From Beijerinckiaceae bacterium RH AL1 (GTDB lineage: Bacteria > Pseudomonadota > Alphaproteobacteria > Rhizobiales > Beijerinckiaceae), in assembly GCA_901457705.2 (NCBI GenBank), contig LR590083.2, positions 62,001 through 126,000 of the forward strand: 64,000 nt of DNA, read 5' to 3'. Shown here in pieces: positions 18,785-25,105 of the stretch. Each line of letters begins with the position of its first letter. The stretch's first letter is position 1. Below the pieces are notes generated by a model. That model was not told the origin of the DNA and made no database searches. It worked only from the letters and a program-made list of their open reading frames with translations. Position numbers and translations under genes: made by a program.

Positions 18785-20368
18785 CTACCCCGCCGGCTTC
18801 TCGTCGATCGAGATGTAGCGCCCGGGATGGCGGTCGATGATGTTTTGATACCAACCCTTCAGCCGCGGCGAGACGAGGTGCGGTGACTGGTAGACGAGCA
18901 GCGGGAGGTAGGGCCCGGCGGCGAGCAACCGTGCCTCCGCCTGATGCAGGATCGCGGTGCGCTTGGCTGCGTCGATCTCGCGTCCCGCCGCCGCCATCAG
19001 CGCGTCATAGCCGGGATCGGCCCAGTGCGGCGTGTTCAGGCGGTTGTCGGATTGCGACAAGAAGAGGAAGTTCTGCGCGTCGGGATAGTCGTCGAACCAG
19101 CCGCGACGGATCGCCTCGAAGGGCTCGCCGGAATCGAGGAAGGCGTAGTAGCTCGTCGCATCGGTGACGATGAACTCGGTCGAGACGTCGAGCACCTTCC
19201 ACATGTCGGCGAGCGCGATGGCGGTCGCCTTGTTGTTCTCCTGCTGATTGAAGCGAAGGGTGACGTGCAGCGGATGGTCCGGCCCGTAGCCGGCGGCCTT
19301 TAGCAAGGCTTTGGCCTCGTCCTCGCGCTGGAACTGGCTCTCGTCGGCGAAGGCAAGCCGCTCCGGCGCGCCGTAGCCCGGCACGCCTGGCGGGACGAAC
19401 GAGACGGAGGGCTCGACGATGCCGCCCCAGATCACCTTGGCGAGGAAGTCGCGATCGACGACCATCGACAGCGCTTGGCGCACGCGGACGTCGTCGAAGG
19501 GCGGGTGCCGGCAGTCGAGCGCGAGGAAGTAGGTCGCGAGCGCCGGCGTCAGACGCAGCTCGGCGCCGAGATGCGCGCGCACGAACTTCACCTGGTCGAT
19601 CGGCACGTCGTTGTAGGAGTCGATCTCGCCGGCCATGAAGCGCCGCAACGCCGCCGAGCGGTCCTCGAGCGGCATGATCGTCTCGCCGTCGAGCGCGACG
19701 TCGGCGGCATCGTGGAAATAGCGGTTCTTCTTCAGCACCAGCCGGTCGTTCGGCATGTAGCTTTCGAGCATAAAAGGGCCGTTGGTCACCAAACGGCCGG
19801 CGCGGGCGAAGCCTTCGCCCCATTTCTCGACGGCCGGGCGGTAGACCGGCAGAGACGTCATGTGCGCGAGCAGCGCCAGCAGGTAGGGCGCGGGGTGCGC
19901 AAGCGTGATCACGAGCGTCGCCGGATCGCGCACCGCAACGCCGAGCGCGTCCGGCGGCATCTTGCCGGCGTTCACCACGCGGGCGTTCTTGAGGTCGAAA
20001 AGGACCGAGGCGTAGGGCGAGCCGGTCTTCGGATCCATCACCCGGCGCAGCGAGTAGGCGAAGTCCTCCGCGGTCACCGGCGCGCCGTTCGACCAGCGCG
20101 CGTCGGGGCGCAGGTGGAACGTGTAGGTGAGCGCGTCGGCGCTGACCTCCCACCTGGTCGCGACGCCTGGGCCGAGCACGCCGTGCGCGTCCCGCGACAG
20201 CAGGCCTTCGCTCAGCTCGTAGAGGATGTTGGCTTCGCCCGACGAGGTGGCCTTGGCCGGATCGAGCGAGCCGGGGTCCGTCAGCTCGCCGCGATACCAG
20301 ATGCCGCCGGCGCGGGCGGGGGTGGCGAGCAGGGCGAGAGCGGCGAAGAGCGCAAGCGCGCGATGCAC
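18785..20368 (-). CDS. Peptide ABC transporter substrate-binding protein (OppA-like)
   Basis: A 527-residue periplasmic binding protein of the SBP_bac_5 family. It opens with a signal peptide (hydrophobic run to residue 17, ATPARAGG). Family landmarks are DPGSLDPAKATSSGE, a WSNGAPVTAEDFAYSLRRV segment around residues 95-113 and KKNRYFHDA, with further conserved blocks to the C-terminus. The start is a GTG at 20368 after GGGGGA. The permease genes of this class lie 25 kb away (oppB- and oppC-like at 45.6-48.0 kb), and no ATPase gene is in the window, so the pairing is uncertain. Confidence 0.92.
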   Translation of the reverse strand: MHRALALFAALALLATPARAGGIWYRGELTDPGSLDPAKATSSGEANILYELSEGLLSRDAHGVLGPGVATRWEVSADALTYTFHLRPDARWSNGAPVTAEDFAYSLRRVMDPKTGSPYASVLFDLKNARVVNAGKMPPDALGVAVRDPATLVITLAHPAPYLLALLAHMTSLPVYRPAVEKWGEGFARAGRLVTNGPFMLESYMPNDRLVLKKNRYFHDAADVALDGETIMPLEDRSAALRRFMAGEIDSYNDVPIDQVKFVRAHLGAELRLTPALATYFLALDCRHPPFDDVRVRQALSMVVDRDFLAKVIWGGIVEPSVSFVPPGVPGYGAPERLAFADESQFQREDEAKALLKAAGYGPDHPLHVTLRFNQQENNKATAIALADMWKVLDVSTEFIVTDATSYYAFLDSGEPFEAIRRGWFDDYPDAQNFLFLSQSDNRLNTPHWADPGYDALMAAAGREIDAAKRTAILHQAEARLLAAGPYLPLLVYQSPHLVSPRLKGWYQNIIDRHPGRYISIDEKPAG

Positions 20369-20408
20369 TATGTTTTCCCCCGGGCAGGACGAGGGGCGGC
20401 CCGCGACC

Positions 20409-21227
20409 TCACGCCCAAAAGTCTGGCCGCGCCTCGCTAAGGCGGCCGCCGAGACGGACCGGCGCGACCTTCTCGGCCAGGCCGTTAGGACCTGTCTCGA
20501 CCGCGATGCCGCAGAGCGTGGCCGGGCCGGCGGCCGGCTCGTAGCGCACGCCGGGCGTCTTCTGGGTCATGCGGCGGATCGGCTCGGCCTTGTCCATGCC
20601 TATGACCGAGTCGTAGTCGCCGGTCATGCCTGCGTCGGAGAGGAAGGCGGTGCCGCCGGGCAGGATCTGGTGGTCGGCGGTCGGCACGTGCGTGTGCGTG
20701 CCGACGACGAGCGAGGCCCGGCCATCGGCATAGTGGCCGAACGCCATCTTCTCGCTGGTCGCCTCGGCGTGGACGTCGACGATCGCCGCGTCGCAGCCGC
20801 GCCCGAGCGGGCAGGCGTCGATCTCGCGGTCGAGCGCGGCGAAGGGGTCGTCCATCGCATCCATGAAGATGCGGCCCATGACGCTGACGACGAGCACGCG
20901 GCGACCGTCGCCGGCCTCGACGAGCGCGGCACCGGCGCCGGGCGTGCCCTTCGGATAATTGGCGGGACGGATGAGCTTGGGCTGGCGCGCGATGAAGACG
21001 AGCGCCTCGCGCTGATCGAAGGAATGGTTGCCGAGCGTGACGCAGTCGGCGCCCGCGTCCAGCAGCTCGCGGCAGATGTCCTCGGTGATGCCGAAGCCGC
21101 CCGCTGCGTTTTCGCCGTTGACGACGACGCAATCGAGCGCCCATCGGCGCCGCAGCTCGGGGAGGTGCGTCGCGATCGCGGCGCGTCCGGCGCGGCCGAT
21201 CACGTCGCCGACGAACAGCAGCCGCAT
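20409..21227 (-). CDS. YmdB-family metallophosphoesterase (TIGR00282)
   Basis: A 272-residue di-metal phosphoesterase. Metal-binding motifs are in order: FVGDVIGRAGR at residues 4-14, NGENAAGGFG around 38-47, LGNHSFDQ around 67-74, VDVHAEATSEK around 150 and VGTHTHVPTAD around 178-188. YmdB of Bacillus hydrolyses cyclic nucleotides and affects RNA turnover, but the alphaproteobacterial role is not established. The ATG shares one base with the stop of the formyltetrahydrofolate cyclo-ligase (TGATG), so the two are probably translated together. Confidence 0.92.
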   Translation of the reverse strand: MRLLFVGDVIGRAGRAAIATHLPELRRRWALDCVVVNGENAAGGFGITEDICRELLDAGADCVTLGNHSFDQREALVFIARQPKLIRPANYPKGTPGAGAALVEAGDGRRVLVVSVMGRIFMDAMDDPFAALDREIDACPLGRGCDAAIVDVHAEATSEKMAFGHYADGRASLVVGTHTHVPTADHQILPGGTAFLSDAGMTGDYDSVIGMDKAEPIRRMTQKTPGVRYEPAAGPATLCGIAVETGPNGLAEKVAPVRLGGRLSEARPDFWA

Positions 21228-21805
21228 CAGGCTGCGTCCGCCGTGAGGATCGTGTCCTTCTCGGTGACGATCATGTCGAGGGGCTCGTCGTGGTCGTCGT
21301 TGGGCACGAACAGCACTTCCTGTCCTGCATAGGCGACGCCGATCGCGACGACGTCCTTCTCGGCCCGCAGCGCGGCGAGCGTCCTGTCGTAGAAGCCGGC
21401 GCCGTAGCCGATGCGATGGCCACGGCGGTCGAAAGCGGCCAGCGGCACGAACAGCACGTCGGGCACCACGGGAGCGGCCTCCGCCGGCGGCTCGGGGATG
21501 CGCATGCGGCCCTCGACCATGCGCGTCTCAGGAGTCCAGAGGCGGAAGCTGAGCGGCGTGCCGATCTTGCCGGTGATCGGCAGCCCGACGACGAAGCCGG
21601 CGGCATGCAGGGCGGCAAGCAGCGGTCCGGTCGCGATCTCGTCGCCGATCGAGGCGAAGGCGGAGACGGCCCTCGCGCCGTGCGCCCGCGCCAGCTCCGG
21701 GCCGATCCGCGCGAGACGCTGAGCGAAGGCATCCGCCTCCGCGGGAGAAATCTTGGCACGCAGCGCAAGGGCTTCGGTGCGGGCAGCCTTCTTGTCCAGC
21801 GTCAT
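21227..21805 (-). CDS. 5-formyltetrahydrofolate cyclo-ligase
   Basis: Recycles 5-formyl-THF to 5,10-methenyl-THF using ATP. A 192-residue product with a basic N-terminal helix (LDKKAARTEALALR), and the family signature VPLAAFDRRGHRIGYGAGFY in the C-terminal third, followed by a long strand ending PLDMIVTE. The open frame reaches 21961, but ATG 21805 gives the normal N-terminus, and the extra upstream part overlaps the predicted 6S RNA. The 6S RNA-ygfA neighbourhood is widely conserved in proteobacteria. Confidence 0.93.
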   Translation of the reverse strand: MTLDKKAARTEALALRAKISPAEADAFAQRLARIGPELARAHGARAVSAFASIGDEIATGPLLAALHAAGFVVGLPITGKIGTPLSFRLWTPETRMVEGRMRIPEPPAEAAPVVPDVLFVPLAAFDRRGHRIGYGAGFYDRTLAALRAEKDVVAIGVAYAGQEVLFVPNDDHDEPLDMIVTEKDTILTADAA

Positions 21806-21832
21806 CCAGGCTCGAAAGGAAAAGGTGCGGGC

Positions 21833-21975
21833 CACAATGGCCGTGGGACATCGACCCCGGGAACCTACAACGTAGGTGGGCGCCGTGTGACCGAGTCCAC
21901 GGACAAGGCCAGGGACAGCTCCCTTGAGATCGATAAGGCCCCGGGAATACAGATCCAGCACGAACCCGCAGCACC
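21833..21975 (-). ncRNA. ssrS: Probable 6S RNA (SsrS)
   Basis: Non-coding stretch just upstream of the formyl-THF cyclo-ligase gene, where 6S RNA lies in many proteobacteria. The minus strand can close with GGTGC near the 5-prime side and GCACC before TTTTCC at the 3-prime side. Within it, a CCCGGGG occurs on each arm, and ACCTACGTTGTAGGTT forms a small hairpin near the 3-prime end. These features fit the 6S rod-like fold, but the ends are approximate and I could not fold it formally. Confidence 0.5.
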
Positions 21976-22017
21976 GCCCAGTTAATGTAGGTCAAGCCGA
22001 GGCATCGCGCCAGGGGC

Positions 22018-22197
22018 TCAGGCGGCATCCTCGCGCTGGCGCATCGACGCATTCGCGGCGCGCTCGGCCTCGAGGCTGGCCTCGGCGAGGCCGGCGCGCA
22101 TCTCGGCCTCGCGCAGGCTCTCGACCAGGATCAGGACGGCACGCGCGAGCTTGGCGACGACGGGATCCTTGCCGTCGCTAAACTTCATCAGCGCCAT
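22018..22197 (-). CDS. Small coiled-coil protein
   Basis: About 59 residues, almost entirely helical by composition: alternating leucine/alanine and charged residues (LARAVLILVESLREAEMR, then AEASLEAERAANASMRQRE). It sits where zapA often lies upstream of 6S RNA in this group, but it lacks the ZapA N-terminal strand motif, so I do not call it ZapA. Starts at GTG 22215, ATG 22197 and ATG 22188 are possible; GGAG lies just before 22197. Function unknown. Confidence 0.45.
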   Translation of the reverse strand: MALMKFSDGKDPVVAKLARAVLILVESLREAEMRAGLAEASLEAERAANASMRQREDAA

Positions 22198-22397
22198 GAT
22201 CTCCTCGACGTACACGCCTTTTCTCTCCGCGCCTGCCTCGCATCCGCCCGAGCGGGCTGGTCGTCACAGCCCGGCGAATCCCTTGATCCTACGATCACCC
22301 CCAACAGGCCGTTAAGGCGGGCCTGCGGCGCCGCAGCGATCACGTTACAGATAAACGCGTCGCGTGCCCTTTTGGAAACGCCGAACCCACCGAATTT

Positions 22398-22826
22398 TCA
22401 AGGTGGGCTGGCCGCTGCGTCCCCCATCGTGGCCTGGAAGGCGGCGCGCAGACCGGCCGGGAGTCGAACGACCCTGGCGGCGCGCACGGCGACGATCGAG
22501 ACCTCGGCGCGCACCAGCGTCTCGTCGCCGCGACGCACCTCCTGCACCAGCCGGACGAGCGGTCCGCGCACCTCGCCGACGGTCGTCGCAACCTCGATCA
22601 TGTCGTCCATGCGCGCCGGGCGCAGATAGTCTATCGTCAGCCTCGTGACGACGAAGACGAGGCCGGCCTCGTCCCGATGGAGTGTCGACTGGGTGATGCC
22701 GAGCGCGCGCAAAAACTCCGTCCGCGCCCGCTCCAGGAAGCGCAGGTAGTTCGCGTGGTACACGAAGCCGGAGAAATCCGTGTCTTCGTAGTAGACGCGA
22801 AACGGGACGAGGTGCGGCGCGGTCAT
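22398..22826 (-). CDS. ybgC: YbgC-family acyl-CoA thioesterase
   Basis: A 142-residue hot-dog-fold thioesterase. The catalytic signature YYEDTDFSGFVYHANYLRF sits at residues 12-30 with the aspartate of DTDFSG, and a RLTIDYLRPARMDD strand follows around 62-75. YbgC genes usually precede tolQRAB-pal and may act on acyl-CoA or acyl-ACP in phospholipid metabolism; no tol genes are visible here. It is divergent from gntK with a 29-bp gap, so the two promoters must overlap or lie within neighbours. Confidence 0.9.
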   Translation of the reverse strand: MTAPHLVPFRVYYEDTDFSGFVYHANYLRFLERARTEFLRALGITQSTLHRDEAGLVFVVTRLTIDYLRPARMDDMIEVATTVGEVRGPLVRLVQEVRRGDETLVRAEVSIVAVRAARVVRLPAGLRAAFQATMGDAAASPP

Positions 22827-22855
22827 CGCGCCCTCTAGCCGGGAGAGACGCTGGC

Positions 22856-23494
22856 GTGCAAGGCGAAGGCTACCTGAAGCCGGGCGAGGCAGCGATCGGC
22901 ATCGTCGTGCTCGGCGTGAGCGGTTGCGGCAAGTCGACGATCGGCAAGATGCTGGCGCCGCCTCTCGGCGCGGCCTTTCTCGAAGGCGACGACTATCACT
23001 CCTCCGCGAATGTCGCGAAGATGCGCTTGGGCCAGCCGCTCGACGACACCGACCGCTGGCCCTGGCTCGAAAAGCTCGGCGGCGCGGCCGGAGAGCACCT
23101 TCGGCAAGGCCGCTCCGTGGTTGTCGCCTGCTCCGCGCTGCGCCGGGCCTACCGCGAGGCGCTGACCAAGGCGGCGCGCGCCGACCTGATCTTCGTGCAT
23201 CTCACGATCGACAAGGCGACCATCGCCGCGCGGATGCAGGCCCGGCAGCAGCACTTCATGCCGGTTTCGCTGCTGGAGAGCCAGCTTGCGACGCTGGAGC
23301 CTCTCGCCGCCGACGAGAACGGCACCGAGATCACCGAAACCGGCACCGCGCAGGAAACGGTGAAGGCGATCGAGCGGTGGCTGAAGCTGCGCGCCGAAGG
23401 CCATGTCGTCGGCCACGAAAAAGGGCGGCAGAGCCGCCCTTTTGCACGCGAACAGAAGTTTCTGGACTCGCTGAAGTCCGGCGAGGACGACTGA
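22856..23494 (+). CDS. gntK: Gluconokinase with C-terminal extension
   Basis: Phosphorylates gluconate to 6-phosphogluconate, feeding the pentose phosphate or Entner-Doudoroff routes. The P-loop GVSGCGKST is near residues 20-28, followed by LEGDDYHS and MRLGQPLDDTDRWPWL (substrate region), and ACSALRRAYR. Typical GntK ends near residue 180; this product has about 30 more residues to 212. That extra part spans a perfect intrinsic-terminator hairpin at 23418-23443, so the tail may be a late addition to the frame or poorly expressed. The start is GTG 22856. Confidence 0.92.
   Translation: MQGEGYLKPGEAAIGIVVLGVSGCGKSTIGKMLAPPLGAAFLEGDDYHSSANVAKMRLGQPLDDTDRWPWLEKLGGAAGEHLRQGRSVVVACSALRRAYREALTKAARADLIFVHLTIDKATIAARMQARQQHFMPVSLLESQLATLEPLAADENGTEITETGTAQETVKAIERWLKLRAEGHVVGHEKGRQSRPFAREQKFLDSLKSGEDD
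23418..23443. terminator. Bidirectional intrinsic terminator inside the gntK 3-prime end
   Basis: AAAAGGGCGGC (23419-23429), loop AGA, GCCGCCCTTTT (23433-23443): an 11-bp perfect stem. Read on the minus strand it ends in five T residues and would terminate dps, whose stop is 74 bases upstream. Read on the plus strand it has four T residues and lies inside the gntK frame. Confidence 0.85.
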
Positions 23495-23516
23495 TCGAGC
23501 CGCGCCTGCTGCTTGC

Positions 23517-24080
23517 TTAGCGCTTTCCCGCGCCGTCGCCGTCGCGCAGCTTGCCGGTCGGCTCCTGCACGTGCGCCTCGAGGAACCACAGCTGCTTGTC
23601 GACGCCGCGCGAGATCTCGGTGAAGAGATCGGACGTGCCGGCATCGCCGGCTTCGTCGGTGTCGTCGATGTTCTGGCGCACCGCATTGCCGTAGGCGGCG
23701 TAGCGGTCGATCAGCGCGGCGATGTGATCGGCGATGGCGTAGGTGTCGAGCGGGTAGGGGGCGAGCTTGGTCTCCTGGGCGACCGCCTGCGTGGTGCCGC
23801 GCGCGGTACCGCCGAGCTGGGTGATGCGCTCGGCGACCTTGTCGTTGAAGTCGTCGAGCTCGTCGCGGAAGCCGTCGAGCATCTCGTGAATGCCGATGAA
23901 CTGCGGGCCCTTGAGGTTCCAGTGCGCCTGCTTGACGTCGAGCGCGAGGTCGATGCCGTCGGCGAGACGCGCCTGCAGGGTCTCGATCGAGACCTTGCGC
24001 GCGTTCGACTTGGTATCGTTGCGGGTCTCGTGCATGCGGATGCCCTTGCCGGTTGTCGGCTTGGCGGCGGTCGAAGTCAT
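23517..24080 (-). CDS. dps: Dps-family DNA-binding ferritin-like protein
   Basis: Dps stores iron through peroxide-dependent oxidation and protects DNA in stress and stationary phase. The 187-residue product carries the ferroxidase motifs KQAHWNLKGPQFIGIHEMLD around residues 51-70 and a FNDKVAERI helix, plus a lysine/threonine-rich N-terminal tail that may bind DNA. The late TSDLFTEISRGVDKQLWFLE helix is also typical. ATG 24080 has an AAGGA upstream. The transcript probably ends at the hairpin within the gntK tail. Confidence 0.94.
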   Translation of the reverse strand: MTSTAAKPTTGKGIRMHETRNDTKSNARKVSIETLQARLADGIDLALDVKQAHWNLKGPQFIGIHEMLDGFRDELDDFNDKVAERITQLGGTARGTTQAVAQETKLAPYPLDTYAIADHIAALIDRYAAYGNAVRQNIDDTDEAGDAGTSDLFTEISRGVDKQLWFLEAHVQEPTGKLRDGDGAGKR

Positions 24081-24225
24081 CGTCGTGATCCTTGTCTGGT
24101 GGACTGTCGGACATGAGCCGCGCGTCGTGCTGGCTCTCGACGCGAAGAACAGGAAGGCTCGGCCGGGGTTCCAGCGCGACGCGGAACGTGAAGAGGCGCG
24201 TCTCGATTCGGCGCAGGCAGAAACG

Positions 24226-24813
24226 CTACCGAAACTTGCCCGGCTGCCAGAGCACGTCGCCGGGCCCGAGATCGTTCACGTACCGGGCTGCGACGAAGAG
24301 GAAGTCGGAGAGGCGGTTGAGGTATTTCAGCGTCGCCTCGCCGACCGGCTCGTCGGGTGTCGCCTTCAGGGTTACAAGCAGGCGCTCGGCGCGCCGCGCC
24401 ACCGTGCGCGCGAGATGCAGCGCCGCTGCGGCCGGCGCGCCGCCCGGCAACACAAACGAGCGCAGCGGGGTCAGGCTCGCGTTCAGCGTGTCGATATCGG
24501 CCTCAAGCCGGTCGACCTGCGTGTCGACGATGCGCAGGGGTTCGTAGGGGAGCGGCTTGCCCTGATCGGGCGCGCAAAGGTCGGCGCCGAGGTCGAAGAG
24601 ATCGTTCTGGATGCGCGCGAGCATCGCGTCGAGGTTCGCGAGCTTCGGCTCGGCGGCGGTGGCGACGCGGGCGAGCCCGATCGCGCTGTTGGCCTCGTCG
24701 ACGGTGCCGTAGGTCTCGATGCGCAGGTCGTCCTTGCGGCGACGCTCGCCGGTCCCGAGCGCCGTCGTGCCGGCGTCGCCCGTCTTCGTGTAGATGCGAT
24801 TGAGGACGACCAT
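24226..24813 (-). CDS. Cob(I)alamin/cob(I)yrinic acid adenosyltransferase, PduO type
   Basis: Transfers the adenosyl group of ATP to cob(I)alamin or an earlier corrinoid. The 195-residue protein opens with RIYTKTGDAGTTALGTGERR (residues 6-25, ATP site), followed by RIETYGTVDEANSAIGLA, and ends with the LNRLSDFLFVAARYVND signature. This is the PduO/MMAB family, not CobA/CobO. It works with the cob genes at 3-10 kb but is encoded separately. It is followed, in the order of transcription, by nothing on this strand until dps; the twin-transmembrane gene lies four bases upstream. Confidence 0.94.
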   Translation of the reverse strand: MVVLNRIYTKTGDAGTTALGTGERRRKDDLRIETYGTVDEANSAIGLARVATAAEPKLANLDAMLARIQNDLFDLGADLCAPDQGKPLPYEPLRIVDTQVDRLEADIDTLNASLTPLRSFVLPGGAPAAAALHLARTVARRAERLLVTLKATPDEPVGEATLKYLNRLSDFLFVAARYVNDLGPGDVLWQPGKFR

Positions 24814-24817
24814 GACG

Positions 24818-25018
24818 TTACCGGTGCGGGCGGAAGAGGAGAACGCCCATGATGATGACGATCGCGACGAACTGAAGGCCGATGCGCCAGCGCATCAGCC
24901 GCTGCGAGAGGTTGGGGTCGCCACCCCGCCACATGTTTCCGAGGCCCATGAAGAGCACGACGGCGACGGCGCCGCAGGCGATGGCGACGAGAAGGTTGGT
25001 GGCGAAATGCATGGACAT
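24818..25018 (-). CDS. Small twin-transmembrane (HIG1-like) protein
   Basis: About 66 residues with two hydrophobic helices (LLVAIACGAVAVVLFMGL and FVAIVIIMGVLLF) separated by a short basic loop, NLSQRLMRWRIG. This is the twin-transmembrane/HIG1-domain pattern often encoded beside the PduO adenosyltransferase in alphaproteobacteria. ATG 25018 has an AGGG at suitable distance; starts at 25033 and 25012 are also possible. The stop is four bases from the adenosyltransferase start, so they are likely cotranscribed. Confidence 0.75.
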   Translation of the reverse strand: MSMHFATNLLVAIACGAVAVVLFMGLGNMWRGGDPNLSQRLMRWRIGLQFVAIVIIMGVLLFRPHR

Positions 25019-25105
25019 GGCGCGACCCTGCATGGTGGTGCGGAGGAGCGCAAGCGCGACGTCAGGGGCGCCTCAGGATAGCGGCGGCGAGGTGCCGCAG
25101 CCCTG

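Noticed and set aside
22018-22197. Calling the small coiled-coil gene zapA from its position near 6S RNA
   Set aside because: It lacks the N-terminal ZapA strand motif and is too short; position alone is not enough.
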